Positions 17,989 through 27,594 of a stretch of DNA of 64,000 nt are shown here, piece after piece. Each line of letters opens with the position of its first letter. Within the stretch, counting starts at the first letter, position 1. The DNA lies in the NCBI RefSeq assembly GCF_937863485.1, contig NZ_CALMFY010000162.1, positions 7,377 to 71,376 on the forward strand. The letters are read 5' to 3'. Made by a program: the position numbers and the translations under genes. This DNA comes from an uncultured Nostoc sp. (lineage in GTDB: Bacteria > Cyanobacteriota > Cyanobacteriia > Cyanobacteriales > Nostocaceae). The notes beneath the pieces are model-generated. The model worked only from the letters and a program-made list of their open reading frames with translations. It searched no databases and was not told the origin of the DNA.

Positions 17989-19182
17989 ATGCTGCAACCA
18001 GAACAGATATTACAAGACCGTTATCAAATCCAGCGCCAACTCGGCAACAATGGAATTCGTCAAACTTGGCAAGCATTGGATTTACAAGCCTCTGATGGCG
18101 AAAATTCGACCGTTGTGGTCAAACTTTTGGCCTTTGGCGGTACTGTACAGTGGGATGACCTGAAACTTTTTGAGAGGGAAGCACAAATTCTTAAACAGCT
18201 AAATCATCCCCGCATTCCTCGATATATAGATTATTTTTGTATCGACGATCGCACACTCTGGTTTGGCTTAATCCAAGAATATATTCCTGGTGAGTCGCTT
18301 AAGGAAAAACTTGCTCTTGGCAAAAGGTTTACTGAAAAGCGAGCTAGAAAAATCGCCGATGAGATTTTAAATATTCTCATGTATCTACATGAGTTAAATC
18401 CAGGAGTGTTACATAGAGATATTAAACCGAGTAATTTAATCTGGGGTGAAGATAATCAGATTTATTTAGTTGATTTTGGCGCAGTTCAGGACAAAGCGGC
18501 AAGAGAAGGCGTTACTTTTACCGTTGTGGGTACTTATGGTTATGCCCCAATGGAACAATTTGGTGGTCGGGCGGTTCCAGCTTCAGACCTTTATGCACTG
18601 GGTGCAACTTTAATTCATTTGTTAACTGGGACTTCCCCCTCTGATTTACCCCAGCAGGATTTACGACTGCAATTTACAGACCGAGTTAACCTCAGTCCTA
18701 GTTTTGTCAGTTGGCTGCAAAAGTTGATAGAACCCGCTCCAGAACAACGATTTACTAGTGCTAGCCAAGCACTAAGTTCTCTCAAATCTGGTTTAGCTGT
18801 CAAATCTGCAAATAAGAATCAGCTTTTACCGCTAAAAGAAATAATCAACAATTCTGGGTGCGGGATAAATAATCACAATGAAACAGTCCCAGAGGAAATT
18901 CTTGGTTGGAACTGGGGCGCGTTTCTCATGCCTTGGTTGTGGATGTGGCCGAATCAAGTGTGGTATGGGCTATTCTGTTTTATACCCCAGATTTCGGGGT
19001 TCATGGCGATCGCACTTGGTGCCAAAGGCAATGAATGGGCTTGGAAAAGTAGACGGTGGCACAGTATTGAACAATTCAAAGCCCATCAAAGAGGCTGGGC
19101 GATCGCTGGTATACTAATTGGAGCGCCTATTAGTATTGTATTGTGGGTCAGTGCGATCGCTTTGCTCAAAGCTGCACTGTAA
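17989..19182 (+). CDS. Serine/threonine protein kinase with C-terminal membrane domain
   Basis: A 397-residue eukaryotic-type (Hanks) kinase. HRDIKPSN (near residue 142) and DFG (near residue 163) are intact and an ATP-anchoring Lys is present in VVVKLLAF. The glycine-rich loop is degenerate (LGNNGIRQ instead of GxGxxG). After the kinase domain (to about 265) a Trp-rich membrane region begins with WNWGAFLMPWLWMWPNQVWY and ends with a hydrophobic helix, an arrangement frequent in cyanobacteria. It presumably phosphorylates proteins at the cytoplasmic face; targets unknown. Confidence 0.88.
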   Translation: MLQPEQILQDRYQIQRQLGNNGIRQTWQALDLQASDGENSTVVVKLLAFGGTVQWDDLKLFEREAQILKQLNHPRIPRYIDYFCIDDRTLWFGLIQEYIPGESLKEKLALGKRFTEKRARKIADEILNILMYLHELNPGVLHRDIKPSNLIWGEDNQIYLVDFGAVQDKAAREGVTFTVVGTYGYAPMEQFGGRAVPASDLYALGATLIHLLTGTSPSDLPQQDLRLQFTDRVNLSPSFVSWLQKLIEPAPEQRFTSASQALSSLKSGLAVKSANKNQLLPLKEIINNSGCGINNHNETVPEEILGWNWGAFLMPWLWMWPNQVWYGLFCFIPQISGFMAIALGAKGNEWAWKSRRWHSIEQFKAHQRGWAIAGILIGAPISIVLWVSAIALLKAAL

Positions 19183-19215
19183 TTCAGGAGTCAGGAGAAA
19201 GTACTTATTCTCCCC

Positions 19216-19330
19216 CCTGCCGCCTTTTTCCTCGAAAAGAAGCCTCTGACTGGGAATGCCTGAGTCCACGCTCTGCAATGAAAGAGCATTTCCAGGTCGA
19301 ACCTGGAAACGAGGTTTCAAAGGGATTTTC
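19216..19330. repeat. Dispersed repeat related to the core of the 3804-4067 element
   Basis: Blocks CCTCGAAAAGAAG, GACTGGGAATGCC and AGAGCATTTCCAG occur here and, in inverse orientation, at about 3880-3985. It fills the gap between the convergent kinase and msrA genes and includes a short palindrome CCAGGTCGAACCTGG that could end transcription from both sides. Confidence 0.6.
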
Positions 19331-19366
19331 GCTTAAGTTGATCGCAATGACAGCTGTGCACTCCTA

Positions 19367-20032
19367 TCAACTCACTTGCGATTCAACTACGCCCACGGGA
19401 CAAGATACGTTTGTCCCTCCTAAACCACAATATCCGTTGGGATTTTTAGCAAGGTATTGCTGATGGTAAGCTTCTGCGTAGTAGAATTCAGGTGCATCCA
19501 GGATTTCTGTAGTAATCTTGCCATAACCTGCACCGTTGAGAGCTTGTTGATAAGCTTCCCGCGATGCTTCTGCTAGCTGCTTTTGACTTTCAGAATATAC
19601 ATAAATTCCTGAACGATACTGAGTGCCAGCATCATTACCTTGGCGCATACCTTGGGTAGGATTGTGGCTTTCCCAGAATACTTTGAGCAGTTCAGAATAA
19701 CTAATCACTTTGGGATCAAACACAACCAACACCACTTCATTGTGACCAGTTCGCCCACTACATACCTCTTCATAGGTGGGGTTGGGTGTTAACCCAGCAG
19801 CGTAACCCACTGCGGTAGTGTAAACTCCTTTAAGTTGCCAGAATTTACGTTCTGCACCCCAAAAACAACCCAAGCCAAAGATTGCTTTCTCTAATCCATC
19901 GGGATAAGGAGGTTTCAGGGGATTCTTATTGACATAATGAGCAGCGGGTACTGACATAGACTGTGCCCTTCCTGACAAAGCTTCCTCAGGCGTGGGCATA
20001 ACTTGCTTTTTGCCAAATCCAAATAACGCCAT
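19367..20032 (-). CDS. msrA: Peptide methionine-S-sulfoxide reductase MsrA
   Basis: Reduces the S epimer of methionine sulfoxide in proteins, repairing oxidative damage. The 221 residues contain the catalytic signature GCFWGAE (near residue 54) and a C-terminal resolving-Cys region [14 protein letters not shown]. The N-terminal extension of about 45 residues (including [11 protein letters not shown]) is the form common in cyanobacteria. It is convergent with the Ser/Thr kinase gene and divergent from the DUF202 gene. Confidence 0.95.
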   Translation of the reverse strand: MALFGFGKKQVMPTPEEALSGRAQSMSVPAAHYVNKNPLKPPYPDGLEKAIFGLGCFWGAERKFWQLKGVYTTAVGYAAGLTPNPTYEEVCSGRTGHNEVVLVVFDPKVISYSELLKVFWESHNPTQGMRQGNDAGTQYRSGIYVYSESQKQLAEASREAYQQALNGAGYGKITTEILDAPEFYYAEAYHQQYLAKNPNGYCGLGGTNVSCPVGVVESQVS

Positions 20033-20200
20033 TGATTTTGACTCTGATATACATCTTTACCTTACTTACTATTGTAAAGATTCTAGCGATCGCTTGGGGT
20101 TTTCTGAAAGTCCTCACTGGATTGTCTTCACCCTTACAGATGCGTCTGGGTGTTTGTTTCACTAGTTAATGCTATATCAAGGGGAACTTGGCGTCACAAG

Positions 20201-20725
20201 ATGGATAAAATACCGAAAATTGACCGTCAAAGGGAGCATCAAGCGAACGAACGGACTTTTCTTGCTTGGCTACGCACTTCTATTGCATTGATTGGCTTCG
20301 GTTTTGCGATTACGCGATTTGGTATATTTCTGCGCCAGTTGAATATTGCGATTACTCAACGAGAACCTCCGGTAAATCCATTATCCAACTCGGAAAATTT
20401 GGGTCTAGCTTTGGTAATTTTTGGAATTCTGGTTATTGCATTAGCTGCGTGGCGATACAACCAAGTTTTCTGGCAAATTGAACGAGCAGATTATAGACCA
20501 AACAGGTTAATGGTTTGGATAATGACCGGAGTAGTAATTATTTTGGGGTTTCTCAGTATTCCTTTGCTCTTAAGGCGTGATCAAGTCCCTTCTCATTCTC
20601 CTGTTCCAATTCAACCACAGTCCCAAAAGTTGCAAAGATCAACCCCAAACCTTAATGTTAAAAAGGGGACAATTACTACTATATACAAACAAATATTTTT
20701 GTTTTTTCAAGTCGAGGTAAGATAG
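20201..20725 (+). CDS. DUF202 (YidH-like) membrane protein
   Basis: A 174-residue inner-membrane protein with the DUF202 signature REHQANERTFLAWLRTSIAL followed by three hydrophobic helices (about residues 22-42, 60-85, 100-122). The C-terminal tail is Pro/Ser/Gln-rich and looks cytoplasmic and unstructured. The ATG at 20201 (MDKIPKIDRQ) is preferred over an upstream GTG at 20150 because the domain begins at once. Function of the family is unknown. Confidence 0.78.
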   Translation: MDKIPKIDRQREHQANERTFLAWLRTSIALIGFGFAITRFGIFLRQLNIAITQREPPVNPLSNSENLGLALVIFGILVIALAAWRYNQVFWQIERADYRPNRLMVWIMTGVVIILGFLSIPLLLRRDQVPSHSPVPIQPQSQKLQRSTPNLNVKKGTITTIYKQIFLFFQVEVR

Positions 20726-20762
20726 TATTCAAAAAGTTGATTTATCTAATAAGGCAGTTTTT

Positions 20763-21662
20763 ATGAAAATAGCATATGTAATTTTGGCGCATAAATATCC
20801 AGAACAATTATTACGTCTTATTCATCAACTAAATACAGATGATATTTCATTTTTTATACATATAGATAAAAAAGCTGATGATAAAATTTATCATCAGGTA
20901 CTGACTCAACTCAAGGATTTTCCAAATGTCTCTTTCATAAAGAGACACAGTACAGCGTGGGGAAGTTTTGATATTGTCAAAGCTAGTCTTGAAGGAATAA
21001 AATCAATAGTTGAAACAGGTACTTACTTCGATTATGTTATATATTTATCGGGTCAAGACTATTTGATCAAGTCAAATGAACAGATTAAGAAGTTTTTCCA
21101 AGAGAATAAAGGTAAAGAATTTATACAGTGTTTCCCACTACCTACTCCTGGCTATAGCTTAACAAGATTAGAATGTTGGTATTTTCCTGGGAAAAATAGA
21201 GGTTTTCGTATCCCTGGAGAGGATAAGTTTAAATCTGGTATTAACTCTTTCTTATATTCATTGTTGATTTTGCTAGTACCGAAAAGACGTAAATTCCCTA
21301 AAGGCTTTGCTCTTTATGGAGGTTCAGCATTTTGGTGCTTAACAGGAGAATCCATAAAATGGATAAATGATTTTGTTAAGCAAAATCCTAAGTTTATTAA
21401 TCGTTTTAATTACACTTATTGTCCAGATGAATTGTTTTACCAAATCCTCATTAGAAATTCACCTTTTAAAGAGAAAATTATTAACACTCGCTTGACATAT
21501 CTAGAGTGGCCTAACGTTAATGCCTTTCATCCCAAAATTTTAGAAAAAAATGATTTTGATAAAATTAGAGAGTCAGAAAAATTATTTGCTAGAAAGTTTG
21601 ATATGATTATAGACCCGGATATATTAGATATGATTGATAAAATGATATTGAGTCAATCTTAA
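20763..21662 (+). CDS. Core-2/I-branching beta-1,6-N-acetylglucosaminyltransferase-like (GT14)
   Basis: A 299-residue glycosyltransferase. The N-terminus IAYVILAHKYPEQLLRLI and the segments FFIHIDKKAD and YFDYVIYLSGQDYL are typical of bacterial GT14 proteins, with a later GGSAFWCL motif. It probably adds a sugar branch to capsule or exopolysaccharide. The gene is visibly more AT-rich than its neighbours and is flanked by unrelated genes, so acquisition by transfer is plausible. No other glycan gene adjoins it. Confidence 0.8.
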   Translation: MKIAYVILAHKYPEQLLRLIHQLNTDDISFFIHIDKKADDKIYHQVLTQLKDFPNVSFIKRHSTAWGSFDIVKASLEGIKSIVETGTYFDYVIYLSGQDYLIKSNEQIKKFFQENKGKEFIQCFPLPTPGYSLTRLECWYFPGKNRGFRIPGEDKFKSGINSFLYSLLILLVPKRRKFPKGFALYGGSAFWCLTGESIKWINDFVKQNPKFINRFNYTYCPDELFYQILIRNSPFKEKIINTRLTYLEWPNVNAFHPKILEKNDFDKIRESEKLFARKFDMIIDPDILDMIDKMILSQS

Positions 21663-21746
21663 AAAAGCAAATAAATTTTGAATTTTGGTCGTAGAGAAGA
21701 AATAATAAATGTTCTCGACTATTGAACTTTAGACAAAGGATAAGCT

Positions 21747-23924
21747 TTATATAACGGAATGCGTTACACAGGCATTCACTAAAGGTAACAGCGGCCCTAG
21801 TTGTTCTTGTCCATTCACTGCTAAATCGCTGTGACACAAATAAACTCTCTCGGATACACGAGATAGTAAATCGGTCAAAATCCTTCGCAGTCGTTGTTCT
21901 TCTGCCAATTTCTCGTCTTCTGCTGTCCAAGGTTCGCCTAACCTGTCTCGCAGGAAAAACGGCGCACCAAACAAAGTCGCCGCCCCACCTTTTGCCCACA
22001 GGGGTGAACCAGCATCCAGCCAAAAATGCCAGCGGTGCGATCGCCTACTAGATCGATATTGAAATATAGTTGCTAAGGTGACAGCCCTTCTGGTTCCACC
22101 GATGGGGCGCACAGGGTAAGGGTTGGCGGTAATAGTACCACGTCGCAGTAGTTGAATGAATTGGATAATAGTTGTGTAAGGCGTTGTTTCATCCGGGGCA
22201 ATTTGCCGTAATCTGGTGTCAATTTCCCAGTAGTGTTGGGCGGTTTCTAATAATTCCCGTAATGCTGCTAGTTGTTCGTATGGGAGATTGCTACCATTCC
22301 ACAAAAAACGCTGAATTGCCCTATCTAAAAGGGAAATGGGACTGGGAATTAAACGCAGTTCTTGTTGCGATCGCTGCTGTTCTAACCACTGTAATATCTC
22401 ATTATAAGCTGTAGTCGCCGCATAGCCGATTCTATCCCAGCGCTCGAAGGTTGACACTGGCAGCAAATTGGGGCGATCAGGATGCGGTACAAAGCAGTAA
22501 TCTGCAATTAAACCAGCCCGTACCGGGTCAATATCAGTAGAGACGCGATTAATTGCGTCTGTTAGGAGTGAAGAGTTTTCTGGTGCTTGTTGTTTTCTGC
22601 TCAATACAACCAGCATCTCTGCCACGGCATCCCGATCTACGAGGCGTCCCAAGCCGGGATAAACTAGTGCCAGCATGGTGAGTAAGGCGCGAATGACGGG
22701 TGAACTAACTAAGGGACGTTGGTCATTCAGCGATTCTACTTGGATGTTTTGCTTGATCAGGATTTCTACTAGAGTATAACGAGCGATCGCATCTAAACCT
22801 GGTGCAATAATCGCCACTTGTTCTGCTTGCACTTGCTGTGATTGGATGGTATTAGCAATTACCTCTGCTGTTTGCCGCAATAATTGGGCGCGGGAGGTGG
22901 TTTGAATTGAATGCACCATTTTTGGTAAACTCAACAGTACCATCGGTTCTGTGACTAATTCCACCATCTGTTTAGTAAGTTCCTCACCAAGGGACTCTGA
23001 AGGCGGCCCGGTTAAGATTTCTACTCGACAACGCTCTGCTAACCCTTCTAGATAGTTGGGATCTGCTCCCAATCCCAATCGCACTGCACCATCGGGATTG
23101 TAGCTAAAGGCCCCGACTGCACCTTGATCCAACAACAACTCAAACAAAAGACGCGCTACGCTAGGATAATCATCTACATCATCCGCCAGTACCGCCTGAT
23201 AGCGTTTAGTTAGGTGCTGCTGGTAATTGCGATCGCTTAACAAATATTGACTATAAAGTTCAGTAATAATCCCATAACTTAGTAACCCCCTCTCTAAACA
23301 CCAGTTACGCCAATCTAGGAGCAAAGAGGCTAGAAATTCCGGCTCTAAAGTTGTAGTATTATCCCCCAGACCCTTTGCCAAAATCTGGGCAATATCTTCG
23401 CAACGTACACCACTGTAAGCTGCTAATTGCAATAAGTCTAGAATGCGACGCACCAATCGAGACTCATTCACTCCCGCAATCCGTAAAATTTCTTCGTCTA
23501 ATTGGGGACGCCAGAGTTTGGTTGCTAACTCTTGTTCCGTTTCTGGTCGCAATCTTACCGGAAACTGTGCCTTCAGGCTCAACGAGTTAATTAGCAACGG
23601 CCAAAATAAAATAACTTCATCCTGGAAAAAACCTAGGGGTGTTTTGGCACGAACCGGATATTTTCCTAAGGTAGATGTAACAATTATATCTCCCAATTCT
23701 CGACGATTATCATCATTGGCAGCTAAGACTAAAACTCCTGGCTCTGTTTGTTTAAGATATAAAAATTCCGGTATGCGTTCGGCTTTTTTTCGTCCAGGCT
23801 TTTTAGTATAAAATGATTCAGTAAGCTGTTTTTCCGGTTGTACCCAACTACAAAATTGCTCTACCAAGCGAGCCGTCTTACCACTGCGGCTAGTGCCAAC
23901 AATCCAAACCGAATGAGAAACCAC
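21747..23924 (-). CDS. Helicase-like ATPase (UvrD/RecB/AddB-like), often called recombinase family
   Basis: A 725-residue protein beginning with a P-loop, VGTSRSGKTARL (residues 9-20). Later segments such as AVLADDVDDYPSVARLLFEL (a Walker B-like DD) and IAIIAPG-type motifs recall superfamily-1 helicases of the AddB/RecB kind, though several canonical motifs are weak. A copy of the dispersed palindrome lies inside the frame at 22540-22564 and encodes about nine residues (TDAINRVST) without breaking it. Probably acts in DNA repair or recombination; this is inferred from fold-level resemblance only. Confidence 0.6.
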   Translation of the reverse strand: MVSHSVWIVGTSRSGKTARLVEQFCSWVQPEKQLTESFYTKKPGRKKAERIPEFLYLKQTEPGVLVLAANDDNRRELGDIIVTSTLGKYPVRAKTPLGFFQDEVILFWPLLINSLSLKAQFPVRLRPETEQELATKLWRPQLDEEILRIAGVNESRLVRRILDLLQLAAYSGVRCEDIAQILAKGLGDNTTTLEPEFLASLLLDWRNWCLERGLLSYGIITELYSQYLLSDRNYQQHLTKRYQAVLADDVDDYPSVARLLFELLLDQGAVGAFSYNPDGAVRLGLGADPNYLEGLAERCRVEILTGPPSESLGEELTKQMVELVTEPMVLLSLPKMVHSIQTTSRAQLLRQTAEVIANTIQSQQVQAEQVAIIAPGLDAIARYTLVEILIKQNIQVESLNDQRPLVSSPVIRALLTMLALVYPGLGRLVDRDAVAEMLVVLSRKQQAPENSSLLTDAINRVSTDIDPVRAGLIADYCFVPHPDRPNLLPVSTFERWDRIGYAATTAYNEILQWLEQQRSQQELRLIPSPISLLDRAIQRFLWNGSNLPYEQLAALRELLETAQHYWEIDTRLRQIAPDETTPYTTIIQFIQLLRRGTITANPYPVRPIGGTRRAVTLATIFQYRSSRRSHRWHFWLDAGSPLWAKGGAATLFGAPFFLRDRLGEPWTAEDEKLAEEQRLRRILTDLLSRVSERVYLCHSDLAVNGQEQLGPLLPLVNACVTHSVI
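22540..22564. repeat. Dispersed palindromic repeat inside a coding sequence
   Basis: The same unit as at 7540-7601, with one base changed in the right arm (GACGCGATTAATTGCGTC then TGTTA). It is read in frame on the minus strand by the helicase-like gene near residue 454-462. Confidence 0.85.
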
Positions 23925-24011
23925 AAACTTTCTCCTTGTAGATTTGCTAGTATACCTCGTGCGTTAACTTAAGGTTAAGAATCACCAAATAATGCTGGAT
24001 GATTGTCTGCA

Positions 24012-25358
24012 ATGAAAAACTCTGCTTTTAGCCAAAAAATCTATTCCTTCTTACTTGCTGCTTATCGACGGTACTTACAGACTCCTGAACGTTCTTTACA
24101 TGAAGCTTACGATGCAGCATTAAAGATTCAGGAAATAGAAAATAAGCATTTCAATGGTAATAAAATAGACACTGATTCAGCCATGTACAGTAACAGTGTG
24201 ATGGATTATTTTGAGTCAGACCTCAAGAAGCTATTAAAAATTGTCAGAATGCGGCTGACGGAGTTTAGAGCAAGCCGTTGGTTTCTAAATGAAGAAAATC
24301 AAAAAGCTGCTCAGAAAGCAGGTATAGAGCATCCAAGTCCTTCTTTGATTTTGGAAAAGCTAAACTTTATCGATCAAGTTATATCCAAATACACAACAAA
24401 TTCTGATCAAATAACTTCTAAAGCTTTAGTAGTCAAACCTGCAAATCTACCAGTTAACTCTTCTGTAATATCGGACAACAAGTCGTTGCTCGTTAATACT
24501 CCAACGTTACCACCCAAAATACCAACTCAAGACTCGCACAAAAAACCAAAACTGCGTAAAGTCGATACAACAGGTGTTTTACCGCGCTCTATTTTAAGTA
24601 CTATCACTCGTCTGCAAGTTGAATTAGATCCTAATTCTGAAAAAGAAGTAATTCAGAGTTTTCGTCAGGCTCAAAGAAGAACAATAATATCTATCAGATT
24701 TATTTTACTATTAATTATCGTACCACTTTTGACGCATCAGATAGCAAAAACTTTCGTAGTCGGCCCATCTGTTGAGCGGTTTAGAAGCAGTGAGCAAATG
24801 CAGATATTCCTCAATTCAGAAATGGAAGAGGAAGCACTTGCAGAATTACAAAGATTTGAAGAAAAGCTCAAGTTTGAAAATTTCATTAGAAATGCCCCTC
24901 CACTGTCGTCTGAACAGATGGAAATTGAAATGACACATAAGGCTGTAGAGCTTGCTGAAGAATTTCGTCACGAAAGCTCTAATGCTATCAAAAATGTTTT
25001 TGCAGATATTTTCTCGGTGGGCGCTTTTATCTGGCTTTTGGTTGTCAGTAAGTCTTCTATTGCTGTACTCAAAGATTTCTTTGATAATATTGTCTATGGA
25101 CTTAGTGATAGTGCCAAGGCATTTATCATCATTTTGTTTACTGATATATTTGTGGGATTCCACTCTCCTCATGGGTGGGAAGTACTTCTAGAAGGTGTAT
25201 CGCGTCATTGGGGATTACCAGCAAATAGAGATTTTATCTTCTTATTTATTGCTACATTTCCAGTGATTTTAGATACCATTTTCAAATACTGGATATTCCG
25301 ATATTTGAACCGGATATCGCCTTCAGCAGTTGCCACTTACCGTAATATGAATGAATAA
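24012..25358 (+). CDS. pxcA: Proton extrusion protein PxcA (CemA family)
   Basis: Plasma-membrane protein needed for light-induced proton release and linked to inorganic carbon uptake; homologue of chloroplast CemA. The 448 residues have a long soluble N-terminal region (about 1-220) and four predicted C-terminal membrane helices. The family signature around IVYGLSDSAKAFIIILFTDI then FVGFHSPHGWEVLLEG is clear. The ATG at 24012 is preferred over a TTG at 24003. A pair of hairpins follows at 25461-25532. Confidence 0.92.
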   Translation: MKNSAFSQKIYSFLLAAYRRYLQTPERSLHEAYDAALKIQEIENKHFNGNKIDTDSAMYSNSVMDYFESDLKKLLKIVRMRLTEFRASRWFLNEENQKAAQKAGIEHPSPSLILEKLNFIDQVISKYTTNSDQITSKALVVKPANLPVNSSVISDNKSLLVNTPTLPPKIPTQDSHKKPKLRKVDTTGVLPRSILSTITRLQVELDPNSEKEVIQSFRQAQRRTIISIRFILLLIIVPLLTHQIAKTFVVGPSVERFRSSEQMQIFLNSEMEEEALAELQRFEEKLKFENFIRNAPPLSSEQMEIEMTHKAVELAEEFRHESSNAIKNVFADIFSVGAFIWLLVVSKSSIAVLKDFFDNIVYGLSDSAKAFIIILFTDIFVGFHSPHGWEVLLEGVSRHWGLPANRDFIFLFIATFPVILDTIFKYWIFRYLNRISPSAVATYRNMNE

Positions 25359-25460
25359 AGAATTGGGCATTGGTGAGCTAGTGGCTTAGTAGTTTCTCTC
25401 GCTTGTAGCAACTGGCGTCAAAAATAAACAACAAACAATCTTTGATAATGTTTTGCTTTA

Positions 25461-25532
25461 TTGCCGTCTACCTAGTAGACTGTGGCAATAGTTTGCCTAC
25501 CTTTAACAAGGGATTTTGCCCCTTGTTAAGTC
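25461..25532 (+). terminator. Two hairpins downstream of pxcA
   Basis: First hairpin GTCTAC-CTA-GTAGAC flanked by TTGCC/GGCAA (about 25461-25490). Second TTAACAAGGG and CCCTTGTTAA separated by seven bases (about 25503-25531). No long T run follows either, so they may be attenuator-like or repeat-derived rather than classical terminators. Confidence 0.45.
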
Positions 25533-25734
25533 TGGTTAATTAAGATGGTAGCTGGATTTACGCGCCCGCTGTATTAGTAGTCTGTGTGATTAATTTTCAC
25601 AGGTTCGTAGTGAGTGATAAATCGCTCAATTTCAAAGGCTATATCTGCTGAGTGCGAACTTTCACAACCTATCAACACTAATGACATAAACCGCAATTTG
25701 GTGGAGTATGGGAAGGCAAAAATTTTGAATTTTG

Positions 25735-27018
25735 ATGAAAAATACACTTACTAGGTTAAGAAAGTTCAACAAAGTTATCTGCATCAGCTTACCTGTGGTT
25801 TTGTCGATTTTGCTGGTGCGGATGCAATCTTTGGTGCATCGAGAACTGAGTCCGCCAGAATGTCGTGTTAAAAAGTGGGATATACCACTTTCTTTGACTG
25901 CTGAAAATCAAAATGCATTTACACAAAAGCAAAAAGCAGTATTAATTCAGAGATTACCAGTTACTTGTTGTCAGGGTGATACCTCTTGTTTAGATGAAGT
26001 TCTATATGGAGAAATACCAGACAAAAAGGCGCTGGTGAGTGCGATCGCTCGCAGTCTCCAATATCTGCAAACAGTTAATGCTGTGGCTGCTTATCAAAAC
26101 TATCAGGTAGCTGAGATTAAACGCGATCGCGTGTTCAAAAGCTTGAAAAGATTCCGCGAACTCCTATTAAAAACTAATTCTGCAACCGAATTACATCAAG
26201 CCATCGAGCGGGAATTTGTTCTTTACCAGTCAGTTGGTAAAGACAATAAAGGTTCCGTTTTATTCACCGCCTATTATGAACCGCTTTACGCAGCCAGTCG
26301 CGTCCCTACACCAGAATATCGTTATCCTGTTTATCGATTACCTCCTGATTTAAACTCCTGGTCTAAGCCTCATCCTACACGCCTGGAGTTAGAAGGAGCA
26401 GATGGTTTACAAGCTGCAAAAGGGAAATTGCGAGGATTAGAGTTATTTTGGTTTCGCGATCGCCTCGAACCATATCTAGCTCAAATTGAAGGTTCAGCGA
26501 GACTTCAGCTTCCCAATGGGACTCAAACAACAATCGGCTATGCTGGTAATAACGCTTATAACTACAAAAGCATTGGGCGAGAATTAGTGAATGATGGCAA
26601 ATTACCGCTAGAAGGTATAACTATGCCAATTATTCTTAACTATTTCCAAAAGCATCCCCAAGAATTAAATATTTATATTCCGCGCGATCGCAGTTTTGTT
26701 TTTTTTCAAGAAAACCACGGTGAGCCAGCCCAAGGTTTTATCAACGTACCACTAACAGCAGAGCGTTCTATCGCTACAGATAAATCCCTCATGCCTCCTG
26801 GTGCTTTAGCGTTGATTCACACTTCTATTCCCTTTGTTAATCCTACTGGAAAAATGGAGGAGCGCATCGTTAGTCGGTATGTTCTTGACCAAGATACCGG
26901 AGGTGCAATTAAAGGCGCAGGTAGGGTAGATTATTTTTTAGGTACTGGGAAATTAGCAGGCGATCGCGCTGGTGTCACAGTTAGCAATGGACAATTATTT
27001 TATCTATTACTCAAGTAG
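25735..27018 (+). CDS. mltA: Membrane-bound lytic murein transglycosylase MltA-like
   Basis: Cleaves the glycan strands of peptidoglycan to anhydromuropeptides. The 427 residues have an N-terminal signal or anchor (about 10-30, VICISLPVVLSILLV), the MltA domain with FTAYYEPLYAASRVPTPEYR-type motif near residue 180, and a C-terminal 3D domain with the three conserved Asp (VLDQDTGGAIKGAGRVDYFLG). Start chosen at ATG 25735; a TTG precedes it. Apparently monocistronic. Confidence 0.9.
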   Translation: MKNTLTRLRKFNKVICISLPVVLSILLVRMQSLVHRELSPPECRVKKWDIPLSLTAENQNAFTQKQKAVLIQRLPVTCCQGDTSCLDEVLYGEIPDKKALVSAIARSLQYLQTVNAVAAYQNYQVAEIKRDRVFKSLKRFRELLLKTNSATELHQAIEREFVLYQSVGKDNKGSVLFTAYYEPLYAASRVPTPEYRYPVYRLPPDLNSWSKPHPTRLELEGADGLQAAKGKLRGLELFWFRDRLEPYLAQIEGSARLQLPNGTQTTIGYAGNNAYNYKSIGRELVNDGKLPLEGITMPIILNYFQKHPQELNIYIPRDRSFVFFQENHGEPAQGFINVPLTAERSIATDKSLMPPGALALIHTSIPFVNPTGKMEERIVSRYVLDQDTGGAIKGAGRVDYFLGTGKLAGDRAGVTVSNGQLFYLLLK

Positions 27019-27159
27019 TTAACTTAACCTGAAATCTGCGGTTTATAGGCGCATCTACACAGTCAAAACCCGCCTGCGCGGGTTTCAAACTTTTGATTTT
27101 CCATTAACCCAGGTCGGTGTAGCTCTCGTTTGTATAGCCACGAATTTCATTCGCCAGGG

Positions 27160-27405
27160 TTAGGCTTCAATATCCATATCAGCATCATCATCGTCATGAT
27201 CGTAAGGGATATCGTCAAGGTCGATCATTTCTGAAATTTCTTCTACTTCATTTAGATACTCAGATTCTTGATGTTCACGCTCGATGAGACGACCAGTTGA
27301 CTTTAGCCATTCCAAGAGAATAAACTCATTACTTGTACGAATTACAGGCGCTCGCTGATTACGAGGTTCTTCACGTAAGGGACTTATAGGCATAAAAAAA
27401 CTCAC
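27160..27405 (-). CDS. DUF3134 domain-containing small acidic protein
   Basis: An 81-residue cyanobacterial protein. The N-terminal half SPLREEPRNQRAPVI then LLEWLKSTGRLIERE matches the DUF3134 pattern; the C-terminal half is extremely acidic (a run of Asp after IPYDHD). Function unknown. The acidic tail suggests binding to a basic partner, which is speculation. Confidence 0.8.
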   Translation of the reverse strand: MSFFMPISPLREEPRNQRAPVIRTSNEFILLEWLKSTGRLIEREHQESEYLNEVEEISEMIDLDDIPYDHDDDDADMDIEA

Positions 27406-27594
27406 TTTGAATTATGGGTCACTGTACAAAAACAGGAAAGTTGTACATTAAGGTTAAAAGGCTTGTTATACAAGACTTTTCTGAATAGATGAAATATGAA
27501 CTATTGAGTTTTTTATCTCTAGTCCGTCTAGTTACTTACCATTAAAATGTCTTTGTGTCAGTCCTAAATAATAAATATTCAAGTGGACGCGATA

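Noticed and set aside
19285-19310. tRNA-like GTTCGAA-type motif
   Set aside because: It is the palindrome CCAGGTCGAACCTGG within a dispersed repeat; no acceptor stem or anticodon arm around it.
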